A DNA stretch of 64,000 bases from Pseudodonghicola flavimaris (GTDB taxonomy: Bacteria > Pseudomonadota > Alphaproteobacteria > Rhodobacterales > Rhodobacteraceae): the NCBI RefSeq assembly GCF_030164425.1, contig NZ_JASNJD010000006.1:124001-188000 (forward strand), read 5' to 3'. Positions 24,601 to 35,702 of the stretch are shown piece by piece. Below the pieces are notes generated by a model. The model worked only from the letters and a program-made list of their open reading frames with translations, made no database searches and was not told the DNA's origin. How positions within the stretch are numbered: the stretch's first letter is position 1; every line of letters begins with the position of its first letter. Made by a program: the position numbers and the translations under genes.

Positions 24601-27600
24601 GTTCAGCGTGGTGTCGAGGGTATTATAGACCCCTGCCCCGGCGCCGGAGCCGGCGATGGCAACACCGTCCTTGACGTTCAGCGCGATGCTCAGGGCGATG
24701 GAGGCCGCGACCGCGGTTCCCTCCATGCTGGAGCTGTCCTCGGCATAGACATCGACCGCCCCGCCGGAGATGCGCGGGATATCGGTGCCGTCGGTGGAAT
24801 CGACGATTTCGGCGGTGATGGTCTTGTCGATGGCGTTTTCGACATAGCCGCCCGCACCGCTGATCGACACGCTGGTATTGGTGCCGATGGACAGCGCCAG
24901 CGCAGCCCCGACAGAGATCGTCTCGATCGACGCGGTACCGTTGGCATAGACGCTGATGGTGTCTTCGGCCTGAACCGTGGAATCGGAAATCCGCGCGGTA
25001 ACCTCATTGTCGATATCGTTGATCGACACGAAGGCGGCCAGCGCGATCGAGACCGCCGGATCGCCGAAGGACAGGCTGATCGCGCCGCCGTCGGCACTGG
25101 CGAAGATATTCGCCTGATCGTAGGCCAGGACGCTGACCGCGCCGGCCTTGTCGCCATCTGCCACACCCGCGACGATGCTGTCCGAAGTGATCTCCGCGAC
25201 GACGCTGTTCTCTATATCGTTGAAGGCGAAACCGCCGGCGACGGTCGCGGCGATGGCCGTGCTGTCGCCGCCGAAGGCCACGGCTCCGGCGACACCGATG
25301 GCGATGGCGTTGATCGTCGCGTCCTCGGTCGCGGTGTAATCGAAATCGGCGATCCCGGCGAGCTGATCCTGCGCGTTCTGCGTGGTCGAGGGCAGCGTGC
25401 TGGCGCTGACCGTGACGTCGCCGCCAGTGTAGATTTCAGAGCCTTCGACCCGGGCGATGATACCATTGCCGATCTCGTTGACCGAGACGGCGGCCCCAAG
25501 GCTCGCCGCGACGGAGGTGCCGCCGCTGGCCAGCGACAGCACGAAGGAGCCCGCCAGCGCAAACGTGTCGATGGTCGAGCCGTCCTGTGCCAGAAGCGTC
25601 GCGTCGCCGCCGCCCGAACTGGAGAAGGACGAGGCTGTCAGCGAGGCTTCGGTATCGAACTCGATACGGCTGATGGCGACACTGCCCGACCCGGAGAACC
25701 CGATGGCGTTGCTGCCGGACATGCCGACGTTCGCGGTCACCGCGACGCCTAGGACGAAGGTGTCGATATCGGCGCCGGAAATGGCCCCGATGGACAACGC
25801 ACCGTCGCCGGTCACGAGCTCGGAGGCTGCGACGACCGCACCGACCGCGGGGGTGGAGACACCCTCCAGCCCCTCGATCTCGTTGACCGCCACGGCGATG
25901 CCGAGAGAGACGGAGGCGGTCGAGCTGAGACCGAGCGCGATGGCGACACCGCCAGCATCGGCCTTGATCTTCGACCCCTCGCCCAGGCCGCCCGCGATGC
26001 GGATCCCCTTGTCGCCGCCGGTGATTGTGGCGCCGTCGACCGAGGCCAGCGCCCGGATCCGCATCCGGTTGCCGGAACCGGTGCCCGCAAGCGCGATGGC
26101 CGCATCCCCCTGAGAGGCGCTGCCGGCGCCGGCGATGGTCAGCGCAGCGATCTCCGGAGTCAGATCCGCCAGGATGACGACATCGTCATCGCCGTCGTTG
26201 GAGACCGTGCCGGCGGTGATCTCGGCATCGTTGACGACCGCCATGGTGTCGGAGCTGAGATTGTTGATCGCGAGGGAGAGGCCCAGGCCGCCGGCGAACC
26301 CGCCGCCGCTGGAACCGGCGAGCGCCAGCGCCAGGGCAAAGCCACCCGCATCGGCATCGATCGTCGCATGTTCCTGCGCAATGACCGAGACCGCGCCCTT
26401 CGTCGCGGTCAGTTCGGTCACGCCGTCGTCCTCGGTCGCCTCGGCATAGACCACCGTGTGCAGGTTGTTGACCGAGACCGACCCGACCCCGCTGAAGGCA
26501 TAGCCGCTGCCGCCGGAGCTGTTCGCCACCGAGAGGGCGACGCCATAGGTGTAATTCTCGATCTCCGACAGATCGTCGGCCTTGATCGTGATATCTCCGT
26601 CCATCACCTCGATCGCGCCGTCGCGCACGCGGGCGACCACTTCGAACGGGTGATCCTCGGTGCCGATCTCGTTGACGCTGATGGCCACGCCGACCGCGGC
26701 TGCGGTGCTGCTCTGCATGCCGCCGGCATAGGAAAAAGCCAGCGCGCCGGAGATCGACAGGATATCGGGCTCGGCGGTGGCCAGCACCTCGGACGAACCC
26801 TTGTAGACGGTGGCATCGGAATCCGAGACATAGGACCGGACCTTGCCCGACAGCAGGTTGACGCCGACCGAAATGGCCACGCCGGCGGAGATCGTCGAGT
26901 TGCTCTGCGAGGTGGTGACCGCGCCGCCCAGGCTGCCGGCGAGCGAGAAGATATCGCCGACGCGATAGGCGTCGATGATCATGCCGCCATCGCCCGTGGC
27001 CTCGACACTGGGATCGAGCGGGTCCGGATCGGCGGCGATGGAGAAATCGGTGCCGAGAACCAGCGCGTCGGTATCCCCGGACAGATCGTTGACGCTGACG
27101 GCACCGGCCACGCCGACCCCGGTCTGGGTGCCGGATCCGCCGGTCTGGCCGCGCGACACGGCAATCGCGAAGGCGCCGGAAACGGAGACGATCTGGGTTT
27201 CGTTGTTCGACGTGACTTCGAGCGAGCCGGCATTGACCGTGCCCGCGTCGGTGATCGCCGCACGGGTGGTATCGTCCACGAAGTTGAGCGCCACCGAGCC
27301 GGAGACGCCGACGCCGGTCTTGACCGGATTTTCAACCGGCGTGTCGCCGAACAGGATGTTGAGCGATTCGCCGTCCAACGCCTCTTCGGAGCGGTCGGGA
27401 TGCTGTTCGTTGGACTGGATCGCCCCGGCGATCGAAAAGCCCCAGATCGCGCCATCGTTGATCGCCCGAACCGAAAGCTGGCCGTCGAGATCGAGATAGC
27501 TGTCCGCCGCGGCGGTATAGGTGTCCTCGGGATCGGGATCCTCGGGACCGATCACGGCGCGGGTGTTGCGGGTCACGTCATTGACCGCGACCGAGACCCC

Positions 27601-30600
27601 GACGCCGAGGGATTCGCCCAGGAACAGGCCGCCGGTGATGCCGACATGAGTATCGAGAGACCCGGCGTAAAGCCGCGCATCCTCACCGGTCACCCGGGCG
27701 CGGTTGCCCAGTTGAACCAGCGTGTCACTGTCCTGCTTGATCACCGAAACCGTGCCACCGACCGCGAAGCCGGAGGAGGAGGACGCGCCGGACTGGGCGA
27801 AGCCCAGGTTGAACAGCGCCTCTTCGGCCTTCATGTTGAAGCCGCCGGACCGGCCTGTGAAGATACGCGCGTTATCCTCGACAATGGCCTGGGTCGTATT
27901 GTCCACCAGCTTGACGTAAAGCGTGGCGCCAATGCCGCCCTTGCCGCCGCTGTTGCCGGCGACGCTGGGCTTTTCGATGTCGAAGGCCGCGCCACCGTCG
28001 AAGCTGGCCCCGCCCCGCGAGACATAGAGATCGTTGAGCCCGAGCGAACCGAGCGACCAGCCGAAGATGCCGGCCATGTCGATCTGCTGCATATACGAGG
28101 TCGCCTCGACCGAGACGGTCTCCTGCCCGTAGTAGGGATCGATCTCGTCAGCGTTGAAGCTTTCGTCCTGGTTGATCAGCGCCCCGTCCTGCACCGTCGC
28201 CTTGGACACGGTATCCTGGACCTGGAAGTTGATCGAGCCGGCAACCGACACGTTGCTGCCCTTGGAGGTCGAGGCCGCCCAGGAATTCAGGAAGCCAGAG
28301 AGACCCAGGGTGCTGTCGACATATTGCGTGATCGCGCCGTAGCCCTCGGTCTTGAACAGATCGACGACCTCGCCCGCCGTGGTCGGCAGGAACTGGTCCA
28401 GCGTCTGGGCAAAGGGATAGGTGACACCGGCGATCACCCGCGTCGCCCGTTTGGCGTTCAGTTCGGCGCCGCTGTGAATCGTCGCCTCGGCGTCGTTTTC
28501 GGTGATGGTCACGATGACCGCGGCGCTGACGGTGTTGGGGGCGCTCTTCTCGCCGGTCTCGTTTTCCTCCTGCGGCTCCGTGCTGGACTGCGCGAAGCCC
28601 TTGTTCAGATGCTCGATCTCGGCGGTGACCTCGAGATCCTCGCCCGAAGTCACCACTGCGGTGGGATGCACGTCGGTGGTCACGTCATGGTCGTTGTAGG
28701 CGAAGGCCAGCGCCACGGCGGCGTTGAGGCTGTTGGGGCTGGCGCCGGCAGCCTGCATCGCCGAGTTCCCCGAGGATGCGCTCGACAGCCGCCCCATCAG
28801 GGCGGAGAAGGCATTGCCCAGAATCGAGGAATTGACGTTATAGCCGTCCGGCGAATCCGAGCCGTCGGAATCGGCAGAGCTGAGCCCCGCCCCCGCCTCG
28901 GTGGTGGTTTCAACCGAGAGGCTGGAGCCGATGCCGACGCCGGTGGCGAAACCGGCATCGAGAATATGCGCCGCCCGCAGCGTGAAGTCGTCGCCGGTGA
29001 CATCGCCCAGGTCGATCGCGATGCCCGCGTAGGCCTCGTTCTCGGTCTCGGCGAGCTGGATTGTCTGGCCGTCCGCACCAAAGCCGGAGCGCGCGCCGCC
29101 GTCGAGGTTGAATTCGTTGGTGCCGGTGATGACGTAATAGGTCTGACCGTCGACCAGCCCCTCGATCTCGGAGCCTGGGGCGGCCTCGTAGATCACCGCC
29201 TGGCCCAGCGGGTAGGTCTGATCGACCAGGGTGAAGGCCGTTCCCGTCCCGGTCAGCGCCCCGTTCGGCAGCTTGATTTCGTCGCTGTCGCTGTCGACAT
29301 CGCTGCCGCCAAAGGTCTTGTCGTTGGTCTGCGGGTAGAGCGGATCGGTGGGGGTGCCGTTGAAGGCGACCAGATCGATCACATCACCGCGGAACACGCT
29401 GTCTTCAAACCCGGCCAGCTGGATGTAATTCGGGTCGGCCGGATCCTTGATGACGTAATAGCTGGCGCCATCGACCAGACCGCCGATGTTCTGCCCGCGG
29501 CTGGAGGTGTAGGTGACCATGTCCTCGGTCACCAGCGCGTTGGGACCGACGTAGATTTTGTCGTTTTCCAGGTCGACGTAGCCACGCTCTCCCGGCCCGG
29601 CCAGCGGATCGAACTCCAGCTTGACCACGGCGCCAGGCTCGTTCCGGCTGATCACGGTGCCGTAGATATCGGTGTGGACATCGGCGTTGGACAGCTCGAT
29701 CGAAAGCGCGGCACCGGCGGCACCGGAGGAGAACAGGCCGGAGGAGGCCGAGGCCTGCGAATCCACCGCGCCGCTGGCCAGCAGGTTGGCGGTCAGACCG
29801 GCCTCGACCACGGCGTCTTCGGCCAGCGTCAGGGTCGACGACAGGGTCGAGCGTGCGACCGCCAGCGACAGCGAGACCTGCGACCCGGAATCGGTGGGCA
29901 CATCGCCAAGGCCGGTATCGGTTTCCGCCGACATGTTGGCAGTGGAGGACGCATCCGAGGTGATGACGACAAAACCGTCGGATTCGATATTCGCGGCGCC
30001 GATATCGACGGTGGCATTGGCGGTGGAATCCGCCCAGCCCAGGCTGGCGATCGCAAAGCCCGCCGCGCCCGAGGCATCGGTGACTGCATTGGCATAGATG
30101 CCGACGCCGAGATGGCCGGTGATGTTGGTATTGTCGCCCACCGTGACGCTGGCATCGGTCTTCTTGACCAGCACCTGGAACGGGAAGGTCAGGACCGATC
30201 CGATCTGATCCAGCAGCGGCCCGACCAGGTTGTTGTTCAGCGTCGAGGAGATTTCGAGCTGTTCGGCAAAGGTGCGTTCCTCGGCCTGGGCGATCAGATA
30301 GACTCCGCCCGCCTCCATCGTCACATTGTCGCCGATGTCGACCGAAGCGTATTTCGCGACGCCCGGGAACACCGGCGCCAGGTTCTCCAGCTCCGCCGTT
30401 CCGATGCGCCGGCTGCGGAACTCGATATACCCGTCGTCCGAGGTATCGCCGGTGATGGTGACATTATCATTCACCGTGATGGTCTCGGCGATGACCTGCA
30501 TCGACCCGCTGGCCCCCAGGTCGATGTCGCCGGAGAAAATCACATCGTCCTCGCCGCCATCCGCGCCAAAGGTCTCGGCGCCCTCGTACTCGCCGTAGAT

Positions 30601-31632
30601 ATAGAGCGACGCATCCCAGTTCGCCGACAGGCTCTGAACCTCGAAGGTGTCCGAACCGGAGCGCAGGTTGATCGTCAGCGACGAGGTCGGATTGACAAAG
30701 GTGATATTCTCGAAGGTCGGGATCAGCCCGCCCGTGGTGCCGATAAACATCGTATCGGTCCCCACGGCGTGCAGCACCGCGTCGTCATCAAAGCCCGACA
30801 GGTCGATGACCAGATCGTCAGCGGCATTGTTCTGGGTGATCGGCTCCAGTCCCTTGTAGACCAGCGCCGTTCCATCCAGCACGATCTGCCCGTCGTGGGC
30901 GTTCTCCGCCTCGTAGGACACGCTGGAGAAGCTGCCATCGATGACCAGGCTGTCGAAGACCCCGTCGCCGCCGTCGATCTCGATCGACTTTCCAAGCGTA
31001 CTCGCCGAGAGGGTGAAGGTATCGTCCCCCTCGCCGCCAGCCAGCGTCTCCATACCGCTGTAGGAGACGATGAAGGACGCGACATCCTCCCCCTCGGCAT
31101 CCTGAAGCGTGACGGTCGCGACGCCCCTGGCGCCCTTCTCCGTCACCGCGTCGATCCCCCAGTCGGTCGAGGTGCTGAAGCCGTCGGCCAGTTCGCCGCC
31201 TTCGATCAGCAGCGTATCGGTTCCGTCGCCGCCATAGATTTCGAAGACCGGCAGATCGCCCGAATTCTTCGAGGTCTCGAAGAAGGAAACCGCGTCGATT
31301 TCGATCCGGTCGTCCTTTTCCGAGGACTTCACCCGGATCTGCGCGCTGAGCGGCGCGGTGTCGGCGCCGCTGAAGGCCTGGGCGATCTGCGCCCCGCTCG
31401 AATTCAGCGCCCGCAGCGCCGAGCCGGCCTCGGACTGGATCCCCTCGATCCGGAGGAAAGACGCGTCGCCCTGCATCGCATCAGCCATGGAGACCGCGAA
31501 ATCGGCGGCGAGCAGCAGCCTCGGTTCAAGCGGCTCGATATGGACCTTGCGGCCACTTCCGCCCGATCTGCGGGTGAAAAAAGAACGGCGAACTCGCGAG
31601 GCGCCTCGGCCCGGAAAGAACGGGAATGACAC
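18679..31632 (-). CDS. Giant LEPR-XLL surface protein, N-terminal part (ends at in-frame TAG)
   Basis: A 4,317-residue frame starting at GTG 31,630-31,632, chosen because AAGGGGGG lies 7 bases upstream and an ATG start would lose the conserved N-terminus. Residues 1-34 are basic ([15 protein letters not shown]) and precede [10 protein letters not shown] at 35-44, the LEPR-XLL motif that marks the N-terminus of very large secreted proteins. Then follow RTX-like DxDGG segments, a long run of about 60-100-residue Ala/Val/Ser/Thr-rich repeats (VSVNEI, GAVSV, DVTVxA patterns) typical of beta-helix passenger domains, and a block of HGLxTGD repeats. The frame ends at TAG 18,681-18,679 and continues in register for 3,748 more codons. 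Full length with the amber counted would be 8,066 positions, matching the roughly 8,000-residue size I recall for LEPR-XLL giants. Likely function: adhesin or S-layer-like coat. Confidence 0.85.
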   Translation of the reverse strand: MSFPFFPGRGASRVRRSFFTRRSGGSGRKVHIEPLEPRLLLAADFAVSMADAMQGDASFLRIEGIQSEAGSALRALNSSGAQIAQAFSGADTAPLSAQIRVKSSEKDDRIEIDAVSFFETSKNSGDLPVFEIYGGDGTDTLLIEGGELADGFSTSTDWGIDAVTEKGARGVATVTLQDAEGEDVASFIVSYSGMETLAGGEGDDTFTLSASTLGKSIEIDGGDGVFDSLVIDGSFSSVSYEAENAHDGQIVLDGTALVYKGLEPITQNNAADDLVIDLSGFDDDAVLHAVGTDTMFIGTTGGLIPTFENITFVNPTSSLTINLRSGSDTFEVQSLSANWDASLYIYGEYEGAETFGADGGEDDVIFSGDIDLGASGSMQVIAETITVNDNVTITGDTSDDGYIEFRSRRIGTAELENLAPVFPGVAKYASVDIGDNVTMEAGGVYLIAQAEERTFAEQLEISSTLNNNLVGPLLDQIGSVLTFPFQVLVKKTDASVTVGDNTNITGHLGVGIYANAVTDASGAAGFAIASLGWADSTANATVDIGAANIESDGFVVITSDASSTANMSAETDTGLGDVPTDSGSQVSLSLAVARSTLSSTLTLAEDAVVEAGLTANLLASGAVDSQASASSGLFSSGAAGAALSIELSNADVHTDIYGTVISRNEPGAVVKLEFDPLAGPGERGYVDLENDKIYVGPNALVTEDMVTYTSSRGQNIGGLVDGASYYVIKDPADPNYIQLAGFEDSVFRGDVIDLVAFNGTPTDPLYPQTNDKTFGGSDVDSDSDEIKLPNGALTGTGTAFTLVDQTYPLGQAVIYEAAPGSEIEGLVDGQTYYVITGTNEFNLDGGARSGFGADGQTIQLAETENEAYAGIAIDLGDVTGDDFTLRAAHILDAGFATGVGIGSSLSVETTTEAGAGLSSADSDGSDSPDGYNVNSSILGNAFSALMGRLSSASSGNSAMQAAGASPNSLNAAVALAFAYNDHDVTTDVHPTAVVTSGEDLEVTAEIEHLNKGFAQSSTEPQEENETGEKSAPNTVSAAVIVTITENDAEATIHSGAELNAKRATRVIAGVTYPFAQTLDQFLPTTAGEVVDLFKTEGYGAITQYVDSTLGLSGFLNSWAASTSKGSNVSVAGSINFQVQDTVSKATVQDGALINQDESFNADEIDPYYGQETVSVEATSYMQQIDMAGIFGWSLGSLGLNDLYVSRGGASFDGGAAFDIEKPSVAGNSGGKGGIGATLYVKLVDNTTQAIVEDNARIFTGRSGGFNMKAEEALFNLGFAQSGASSSSGFAVGGTVSVIKQDSDTLVQLGNRARVTGEDARLYAGSLDTHVGITGGLFLGESLGVGVSVAVNDVTRNTRAVIGPEDPDPEDTYTAAADSYLDLDGQLSVRAINDGAIWGFSIAGAIQSNEQHPDRSEEALDGESLNILFGDTPVENPVKTGVGVSGSVALNFVDDTTRAAITDAGTVNAGSLEVTSNNETQIVSVSGAFAIAVSRGQTGGSGTQTGVGVAGAVSVNDLSGDTDALVLGTDFSIAADPDPLDPSVEATGDGGMIIDAYRVGDIFSLAGSLGGAVTTSQSNSTISAGVAISVGVNLLSGKVRSYVSDSDATVYKGSSEVLATAEPDILSISGALAFSYAGGMQSSTAAAVGVAISVNEIGTEDHPFEVVARVRDGAIEVMDGDITIKADDLSEIENYTYGVALSVANSSGGSGYAFSGVGSVSVNNLHTVVYAEATEDDGVTELTATKGAVSVIAQEHATIDADAGGFALALALAGSSGGGFAGGLGLSLAINNLSSDTMAVVNDAEITAGTVSNDGDDDVVILADLTPEIAALTIAGAGSASQGDAAIALAGTGSGNRMRIRALASVDGATITGGDKGIRIAGGLGEGSKIKADAGGVAIALGLSSTASVSLGIAVAVNEIEGLEGVSTPAVGAVVAASELVTGDGALSIGAISGADIDTFVLGVAVTANVGMSGSNAIGFSGSGSVAISRIEFDTEASLTASSFSSSGGGDATLLAQDGSTIDTFALAGSFVLSLASGGTSVAASLGAAVSVNEIGNGIIARVEGSEIYTGGDVTVSASTLPSTTQNAQDQLAGIADFDYTATEDATINAIAIGVAGAVAFGGDSTAIAATVAGGFAFNDIENSVVAEITSDSIVAGVADGDKAGAVSVLAYDQANIFASADGGAISLSFGDPAVSIALAAFVSINDIDNEVTARISDSTVQAEDTISVYANGTASIETISVGAALALSIGTNTSVSISGAGGYVENAIDKTITAEIVDSTDGTDIPRISGGAVDVYAEDSSSMEGTAVAASIALSIALNVKDGVAIAGSGAGAGVYNTLDTTLNANIRNSSVEATGADEDTSITDRLSGDVRVRAHSDVDFSDTTVAVSIASAVALLSLTVNAAVVVVENHALGSVSATISDSDIEATGDVTVEAKDFTSLESEAVGVTISVSMGGLAGAGVVIENKIDRDVTAGITGASSVTAADDVTVKAYADQDVLKATGTAASIAVVPLSISGAGVSAEALVNSDVTAKIVDATVTATGGDVVVDAQIDSVAYATAQGGAFGAISISVMLASAEITGRVRGTIHGSAIVTGRNVRVISESNATADGQLISVGVGLLTGAGIGPAPDAEEGANGNVLISRDVEARIGREQNSDRQTVTATGSTDGSGEVEVAADATHYATVDATAVTVGGGAISASVSGVQISGDILALVDEGAIIDARALIVDADSYLDAYAEITGAAVGLLAGAGSNAVATITGTTRATVGSDRDRGASTLPTSLTIGAGGTTVRAQSEAIAESLSDGGSGGGLSITALLASTTIDTDVIANLGQSTQIDGGDLTVTADAYRDADSEVLAAGVAAITGTGGSAESSISGETSASFGLGAGTALDSGAAATSMVNGGDVTITAIEDSDSYAYTHGGSGGAIAIAALIPTASVTTTMEAYVGAGTEIGADNVTVWADAQQRTASVDLLVVAVSIAGGAGSTGTAYVGSSDNSTYATADAWIGDGAVITLSGDLVVKSTTAYDYASVDGDVGSGGGLAISVLLSDSDLSATSFAWIGDGVEVTGRNVTVEATSQAGTFSDVLVGTGALIAGGGSESSSYTYTKTAAYTGDGASLDLTGDVNVTASNIVGEAKSKASAYGGGGISVGASVSDAYAKNNVEAFLGDNGEVIADDVTVGAVVDDGDTTPPSDTLTMDGSDDTINFERHGLQEGDGVVLTGAGSANGTYTVMEIAGNSPDPTDNFRFGAALSVDASQSFSGAAAELPLIGVAAGIAGIDSTTDQISFTSAHGLATGDAVSSDAASGGTAYVRAINDFVIELYETAAQAADTASQNGLLDVSAPVGVDASADRIYLDDASDLYTGQLVGYDPGAETPILSAGQLYYVRVVDANLNAIELYAELSHAEDGSGTPVDLTASSGTHLIYQAAPDGAAQVDAISDTIRFAYAHNFQDDMEVVYQPSGTPISGLTAGATYKVRVVDDFTIRLATSDFSASTDRLTFSGNAVSSGGVIDPATMPFAAGDLVTYSNTGSARTFEASFVDLRGSGATPDTDSSGDLIVEDNDTIYLGTDVDQDGVFEGHGFQSGDLVLYEVEPDGTAVGGLTSGRGYYVIKVDDYRIKLARTYYEAVGYTDPDDASNNIPITPIALTRSSSNDSLQSLTKAADLPIIGLEQGPTYTVTSTGGALADGFTLTDGSGNTASFSGTVAIVLSDGTVVNQTLSNAQRLERVEVNLGAPAEGRHEFRVNLEALPGDPTDAAGMGLETTEGRDIRDAVFVALDGQTKSEARGGGGGLGSFQFPNADSAADVKAQAYINADLVRAGGDVTLYSLTDTNLDLVVNNVSGGVLSVQNSNGDQDVTSFSTTAIGKLSSITGVTTGGTAATALTQSSSGSESVEPATEVQAGNVTIEAAGNFRQYSQLDFRHTAEAIADGGGLIAGAGAYVDNNNTARSNSVIGDGAEIDAETVDVSANLGILGGRTSSTLSGDLYMDTYARAEAGGLFGGTRAEVDSEFDFDAAVLIEGHLSGSEDPLVDGTLIRARRGADFEVDMKTFDYDVKTRAVFWGIGAGTSDIDDDIDVNTLVDGDAGATVFAAPRLIGGVNVNAADLPPSALDTYSGYDDLAVYAYVDEGDDVDGKSMSNVSTIEWDTDIELSAGPSPELVVDADGLVQRAYNVKLMDDSGSFVLPAFGTDAFTDYYGTDEIVVDDIIAGNLGSVVFDIPRGRIEQETSYSGGKHWTELRVLRGFGEVRLTNLSDYDLVVKRIDMIAETGKARVKLVDADSSDSAMKFSIKESYGDALIDIRNLGAGDIVLAGSNVNGASI
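20750..22035 (-). repeat. HGLxTGDxV/Y repeats in giant protein
   Basis: At least five units of roughly 55-90 residues follow the pattern F..(A/R)HG(L/F)..GD.V.Y, then I.GL..G..YYV, then VDD..I.LA. Related units occur alone near 29,100-29,600. I know this pattern only as a recurrent element of very large bacterial surface proteins and assign no function. Confidence 0.55.
22100..30170 (-). repeat. Long Ala/Val/Ser beta-helix-like repeat array
   Basis: About 2,700 residues are built of loosely repeating units that alternate a glycine-rich strand set ([26 protein letters not shown]), a short (V)xA.I.(D/N)S segment and a strand set like GDVTV.A.....I.....(A/G)G. Low Cys content and strict strand periodicity point to a right-handed beta-helix filament, as in filamentous hemagglutinin-type adhesins. 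Copies are too diverged for exact DNA repeats. Confidence 0.6.
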
Positions 31633-31714
31633 TTGCTAGCCCCCCTTGACGACAACAATCTTTTCCCAAATATCGGGAAGAATAAATCACGTTATGGATA
31701 TAAAGCTTAGACAG

Positions 31715-31744
31715 TTAAGGACCTTCTGGCTACTACTTCCTTAA
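31715..31744. promoter_or_regulatory. Inverted repeat in divergent giant gene/sapC promoter region
   Basis: TTAAGGA (31,715-31,721) and TCCTTAA (31,738-31,744) form an exact 7-base inverted repeat with a 16-base gap in the 174-bp AT-richer spacer between the divergent giant gene and the SapC-family gene. A shared operator is possible. No confident -10/-35 pair could be chosen, although TTGACG at about 31,647 is a candidate -35 for the rightward gene. Confidence 0.3.
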
Positions 31745-31806
31745 GCCGATCCAGCAAGAATCCTCGGTGTCTAAAAACAATCACTTTCAATGGGAGAATA
31801 TTGTCC

Positions 31807-32598
31807 ATGCCGGTGCAACAGCTCTTTTACAAGACCGCCGTTCCCGTAAGCGCAGACCGACACGGTGACCTGTCCGTCAGCGCCGGGAAGAGCTACGCCT
31901 TCGCGAAAACCGCGAATTCGATTCCCGTCACCGCCGCTGAATTCGCCCCCGCCGCCGCCCATCATCCGATCGTCTTCGCCGGCTCCGGCGATGAGGTGGT
32001 GCCGGCAGTGATCCTCGGTACCCGCGATGACGAGAACCTCGCTGTGGACGCAGAGGGTCAGTGGCGCGAAACCTATATTCCCGCCTTCGTGCGCCGCTAT
32101 CCCTTCATCTTCGCCCTGGATAACGAGAAGAACCGCTTCACCCTGCTGGTGGACGAGGAATTCGACGGTGCCAACCGCGAGGGCCGCGGCGAACGGCTGT
32201 TCGATTCCGAGGGCGAGCAGACCGGCTACCTGAAATCCGTGCTGAAATTCCTGCAGGACTATCAGGCCAGCTTCGCCCGCACCCAGGCCTTCTGCAAACG
32301 GATGAAGGAGCTGGACCTGCTGGTGCCGATGCAGGCCGAATTCTCGCTCGCCGCCGGGCAGAAGCGCACGCTGGGCGGCTTCCAGGTCGTCGACCGCGAA
32401 CGGCTGAAGGCGCTCTCTGGCGAGACCCTGGCCGATCTCTGCCGCAAGGACGAACTGGAGTGCATCTATCTCCACCTGTCGTCGATGCGCCATTTCCGCG
32501 ACATGCTGGGCCGGGCCAACAGCGAAGCCGCCAGCGCGGTCGAGCCGACCCCGGCCGCTGCACCGGAAGACGCCGCCGAGCCGATGGCAAACGCCTGA
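31807..32598 (+). CDS. SapC family protein (S-layer secretion-associated)
   Basis: A 263-residue SapC-family protein that starts MPVQQLFYKTAVPVS and continues with HHPIVFAG, ENLAVDAEGQW and YIPAFVRRYPFIFA, all characteristic of SapC. The ATG at 31,807 is preferred over TTG 31,801; GGGAG lies 10 bases upstream. There is no signal peptide or membrane helix, so it is probably cytoplasmic. In Campylobacter fetus, sapC is in the operon that exports S-layer proteins together with an ABC/HlyD/TolC-type exporter. Here sapC is divergent from the giant-protein gene and 8 bp upstream of an HlyD-type gene. A role in recognising or preparing the giant protein for export is inferred. Confidence 0.85.
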   Translation: MPVQQLFYKTAVPVSADRHGDLSVSAGKSYAFAKTANSIPVTAAEFAPAAAHHPIVFAGSGDEVVPAVILGTRDDENLAVDAEGQWRETYIPAFVRRYPFIFALDNEKNRFTLLVDEEFDGANREGRGERLFDSEGEQTGYLKSVLKFLQDYQASFARTQAFCKRMKELDLLVPMQAEFSLAAGQKRTLGGFQVVDRERLKALSGETLADLCRKDELECIYLHLSSMRHFRDMLGRANSEAASAVEPTPAAAPEDAAEPMANA

Positions 32599-32606
32599 CG
32601 CCGGCC

Positions 32607-33422
32607 ATGCGCGCAGCAGCGATCCTTGCGGCGGCCCTGTTCGCCGCCGCAGCCCGGGCCGACGTCTATGACTGCGTCATCGACCCGTCCGAGACCGTCG
32701 ACGTTGCGGCGGCCTCGGGCGGCGTTGTGGCGCATATTCACGCCGAGCCCGGCGATCAGGTCAAACGCGGGCAGCTGCTGGCCGAGCTCGACTCGACCGT
32801 GCAGCGCGCCACTGTCGAGATGCTGCGCCTGCGCGCCGACGACATGTCGGAGATCGAGGCACAGAAAGCCCAGCTCACCTTTCTCGAGGCCCGGCTGAAA
32901 CGGACGCAGGAACTGTCGTCCCGCGGCGTCGCCAGCCGCGAGGTGCTGGAAGAAGCCCAGACGGCGGTCGACTCCGCCCGCTCCATGCTGGTGCGGGTGG
33001 AACTTGCCCGCCGCGTCGCGATGGCGGAGCTGAAGCGCGCCGAGGCGGTGCTGTCGCTGCTGGAAATCCGCAGCCCGATCGACGGCATCGTGCTGGAGCG
33101 GTATTTCGACGATGGCGAATACCTGCCGCTCGAAGGCCGCATCGCCACGATCGTTCAGCTCGATCCGCTGGAGGTGGTCGCCTTCCTGCCAGTACAGAAA
33201 TACGGCTCAGTGCACGAGGGCGACGTGGCCCAGGTGCGCCCGGCGGCGCCGGTCGACGGCGTCTACCCGGCCGAAACGCTCCGCGTCGACCGGGTGTTCG
33301 ACGTCGCCAGCGGCACCTTCGGCCTGCACCTCAAGCTCGACAACCCCGATCTGAAGATCCCGGCCGGCCACCGCTGCAAGGTCTCCTTCGACGAGGTTCC
33401 GGAAACCGGGTCGTCGAACTGA
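32607..33422 (+). CDS. HlyD/RND-type periplasmic adaptor subunit
   Basis: A 271-residue protein with a Sec signal peptide (MRAAAILAAALFAAAARA), then half-lipoyl SGGVVAHIHAEPGDQVKRGQLL, a coiled-coil hairpin of about 80 residues, the second half-lipoyl IRSPIDGIVLERYFDDGEYL, and a barrel domain ending KIPAGHRCKVSF. It lacks an N-terminal membrane helix, so it is an RND-like free periplasmic adaptor. The ATG at 32,607 is 8 bp after the sapC stop, so the two are co-transcribed. It is the third adaptor-type protein in the locus, after the GAF-HlyD and M50-HlyD fusions, and may link them to an outer-membrane channel. Confidence 0.88.
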   Translation: MRAAAILAAALFAAAARADVYDCVIDPSETVDVAAASGGVVAHIHAEPGDQVKRGQLLAELDSTVQRATVEMLRLRADDMSEIEAQKAQLTFLEARLKRTQELSSRGVASREVLEEAQTAVDSARSMLVRVELARRVAMAELKRAEAVLSLLEIRSPIDGIVLERYFDDGEYLPLEGRIATIVQLDPLEVVAFLPVQKYGSVHEGDVAQVRPAAPVDGVYPAETLRVDRVFDVASGTFGLHLKLDNPDLKIPAGHRCKVSFDEVPETGSSN

Positions 33423-33434
33423 CCGACCGTACGC

Positions 33435-33454
33435 CGCCCCCTCGCCGGGGGGCG
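33435..33454. terminator. GC hairpin between convergent genes
   Basis: A 7-bp stem (33,435-33,441 with 33,448-33,454) lies in the 39-bp gap between the rightward HlyD gene and the leftward VWA gene. No U-tract follows on either strand, so it is a weak candidate for a shared terminator. Confidence 0.35.
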
Positions 33455-33461
33455 CCCCCGG

Positions 33462-35702
33462 CTAGCGCACCATCCGCAGATAGAGCGCCGGAAGCTTGTC
33501 GGGCAGCGCGCTGACCCGATCGATCTGGATGAACCCGTTGCCGCCGAAGATCGCCGCCTCCTGCTCCTTGTTGCGCGGCCCGAGGCCGACGCAGAACACA
33601 TCGATCCCCAGCGCCGCCAGCCCCTGAACGGCCCGGCGCGCATCCTGCACCAGATAGACCGGATCGGGGCAGTCGATATCGGACGGCTCGCCATCGGTAA
33701 TCAGCAGCAGCAACCGCCGGTGCCGCGGCACCCGCGCCAGCTCCGCACCGGCATGGCGCAGCGCCGCCCCCAGTCGGGTCGAATAGCCCGGCCTGAGCCC
33801 CGACAGGGCCGCGCCGACCGCCGCGTCCAGAGGCGCGTCGAAAGACTTGATCGGCGTCAGCCGCACCTCTTCGCGCCCGTCCGAACTGAAGGCGTTGATG
33901 GCAAAGGGATCGCCCATCTCGTCCATTGCGTGCGCCAGCACCGCCGCCGCGTCGCGCTCGATGTCCAGCACGGTCCGATCCGTTCCCGGCACCGGGTCGG
34001 CGGTGGATTGCGAGATATCGAGCAGCAGGCTGACGGCGAGGTTGCGCTGCGGCGGCGCCTGCCGCTCATAGACCCGGTGGTCGGGAAACTGCCCCGACCG
34101 CAGCGCCGTCGCGGCATCGATACAGGCATCGAGATCGAGCACCTCTCCCTCGGCCTGGCGCTTCTGCCGTCTGGCCTGACCGACCTCGGCCGAGCGGATC
34201 AGCCCCGCGACACGCGACAGCAGCGGACCGCGCGCCTCCCGCAGCTCCTCCCAGAAACGCGGATTGCCGGGCGCGGCGGGATAGGCCTTCACCGTCGCCC
34301 AGTCGGCGCGCTCGCGGCCGGTGGCATAATCGTATTCCGGGTAGGAGGCCAATACCCTCCCCTCCTCGGTGTCGCCCGCCATCGGCGCGACCTTCTCGAC
34401 GGTCTCCTCCGCCGGGGCCTGCTGTTCCTGCCGCTCGGCCTCGCCCGGGGCGGGGTCGGAGCGGCGCAGCTTCACGGTATCGACCATCACCTCCAGCGCC
34501 TCAGCATCCTGCGGCGGGTCCTCCCCGAGGTCCCACAGGCCCAGATTGTCGTCGCGATAGGCGGGCTGGACGACATAGTCCTTGGCATTGAACTGGACCC
34601 GCAACTGGCCCAGATCGTTGCCCAGCAGGTTGCCGATTTCACGGCTTATCGCCGGATCGCTCCAGCGCTCCCGCCGTTCCAGAAACATCGCCCGGCCCTT
34701 GCGGATCCAGCCGTCCGGATCGTCGAAGTCCGGGTCGATCAGCGCCCGCGCCAGACGGGCAAAGAGGCTGGGCGCGGTGGCGAGCCCGCCGGGCCGGGCG
34801 ACATGGAACGTGCGCCACAGACGCAGCAGACCCGGCATCTCCCGGGCGGCCAGAAGCTCGACCCTTGCATCTTCGATCAGCGAGACGACGGCGATCTGCA
34901 ACGGTTTGAGCTGCCCGACGGGGAAACGGCCGGAGTAGCGCAGATGGGCACCGATATGCGCCAGCGCGGCGCGATAGAGCGGTTCGGCGGCACCGCGATA
35001 CCCCGGCAGGCTCGGCGGCACCAATAACACGCCCCCGGCGAAACTGGTCCGCCGCGCCGCCCCCTGGCGCCCGGCCGGCGGGGCGATCCGCAGCGGTGGC
35101 GTGATATCGTAGAGCGCGGTGAGATAGGCGCGCAGCCGCCGTTCCATACTGACAAAGCTGTCGCCGCCCGCCTCCAGCTCCAGCAGGCGCAGCGCCTCGG
35201 GCGTTTCGAGCCGGAAATAGCTTTGGCGCTTGTCGGCATCGCGCCCCCCCAGACGCAGCCCCGTCATGATCCAGGCCTCGAGGCCCGGCAGATCGAGCCG
35301 CGCGGTCAGCATCTCCATGTTGTCGAGCAACGGCGCCACCGACTCCGGCGCCAGCGCCGCGAGACGGCGGATCAGCGCCAGCCAGTCGCCGAACGCCTCG
35401 GGCATGCGCCGCCCGGCGATCTCGGCCACGGCGCACAGCCGTTCGGCGATCCGCGGTGTCGCCCGGATCGCGACGGTTGAGACGGCATCGGCCAACGCCG
35501 TCGCCGCCTCCGCCCCGGTGAGGGGCGCGAGCGCGACCGAGCTGCGCTCAAAGGCGCGCGGCACGGCGCTGCCATAGCCCGCGCCGCGCAGCCGGTCGCG
35601 GGCCCGCAGCCAGCCGGTCAGGGCGTCGCCCGGAAACCCGGCAAGCACCGCAGCCGGAAGATCTGCGGACCTGTCCCTGGCCATCGTCTCAGGCACAGGC
35701 AT
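33462..35702 (-). CDS. VWA-domain protein, NorD/CbbO family
   Basis: A 746-residue protein. The N-terminal 500 residues are helical and resemble NorD/CbbO scaffold regions ([37 protein letters not shown]). The C-terminal VWA domain carries an intact [14 protein letters not shown], followed by [13 protein letters not shown] and [11 protein letters not shown]. It overlaps the MoxR-type ATPase by 14 bp; an alternative ATG at 35,682-35,684 would remove the overlap. In NorQ-NorD and CbbQ-CbbO pairs the VWA partner targets the AAA+ motor to an enzyme that needs remodelling. The neighbour here is an aliphatic amidase and no norCB, nirS or rubisco gene is in the window, so the client is unknown. Confidence 0.85.
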   Translation of the reverse strand: MPVPETMARDRSADLPAAVLAGFPGDALTGWLRARDRLRGAGYGSAVPRAFERSSVALAPLTGAEAATALADAVSTVAIRATPRIAERLCAVAEIAGRRMPEAFGDWLALIRRLAALAPESVAPLLDNMEMLTARLDLPGLEAWIMTGLRLGGRDADKRQSYFRLETPEALRLLELEAGGDSFVSMERRLRAYLTALYDITPPLRIAPPAGRQGAARRTSFAGGVLLVPPSLPGYRGAAEPLYRAALAHIGAHLRYSGRFPVGQLKPLQIAVVSLIEDARVELLAAREMPGLLRLWRTFHVARPGGLATAPSLFARLARALIDPDFDDPDGWIRKGRAMFLERRERWSDPAISREIGNLLGNDLGQLRVQFNAKDYVVQPAYRDDNLGLWDLGEDPPQDAEALEVMVDTVKLRRSDPAPGEAERQEQQAPAEETVEKVAPMAGDTEEGRVLASYPEYDYATGRERADWATVKAYPAAPGNPRFWEELREARGPLLSRVAGLIRSAEVGQARRQKRQAEGEVLDLDACIDAATALRSGQFPDHRVYERQAPPQRNLAVSLLLDISQSTADPVPGTDRTVLDIERDAAAVLAHAMDEMGDPFAINAFSSDGREEVRLTPIKSFDAPLDAAVGAALSGLRPGYSTRLGAALRHAGAELARVPRHRRLLLLITDGEPSDIDCPDPVYLVQDARRAVQGLAALGIDVFCVGLGPRNKEQEAAIFGGNGFIQIDRVSALPDKLPALYLRMVR

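Noticed and set aside
13621-25752. A 4,043-codon rightward ORF, with further ones at 7,444-13,617 and 26,368-31,629
   Set aside because: These lie exactly antisense to the giant gene. They are rich in Arg, His, Gly and Asp, have no domain signature, and arise because GC-rich codon bias leaves few stops on the opposite strand.
7432-31632. CRISPR array or DNA tandem repeats
   Set aside because: The repetition is at protein level and diverged; no short identical DNA repeats with regular spacers were seen anywhere in the window.
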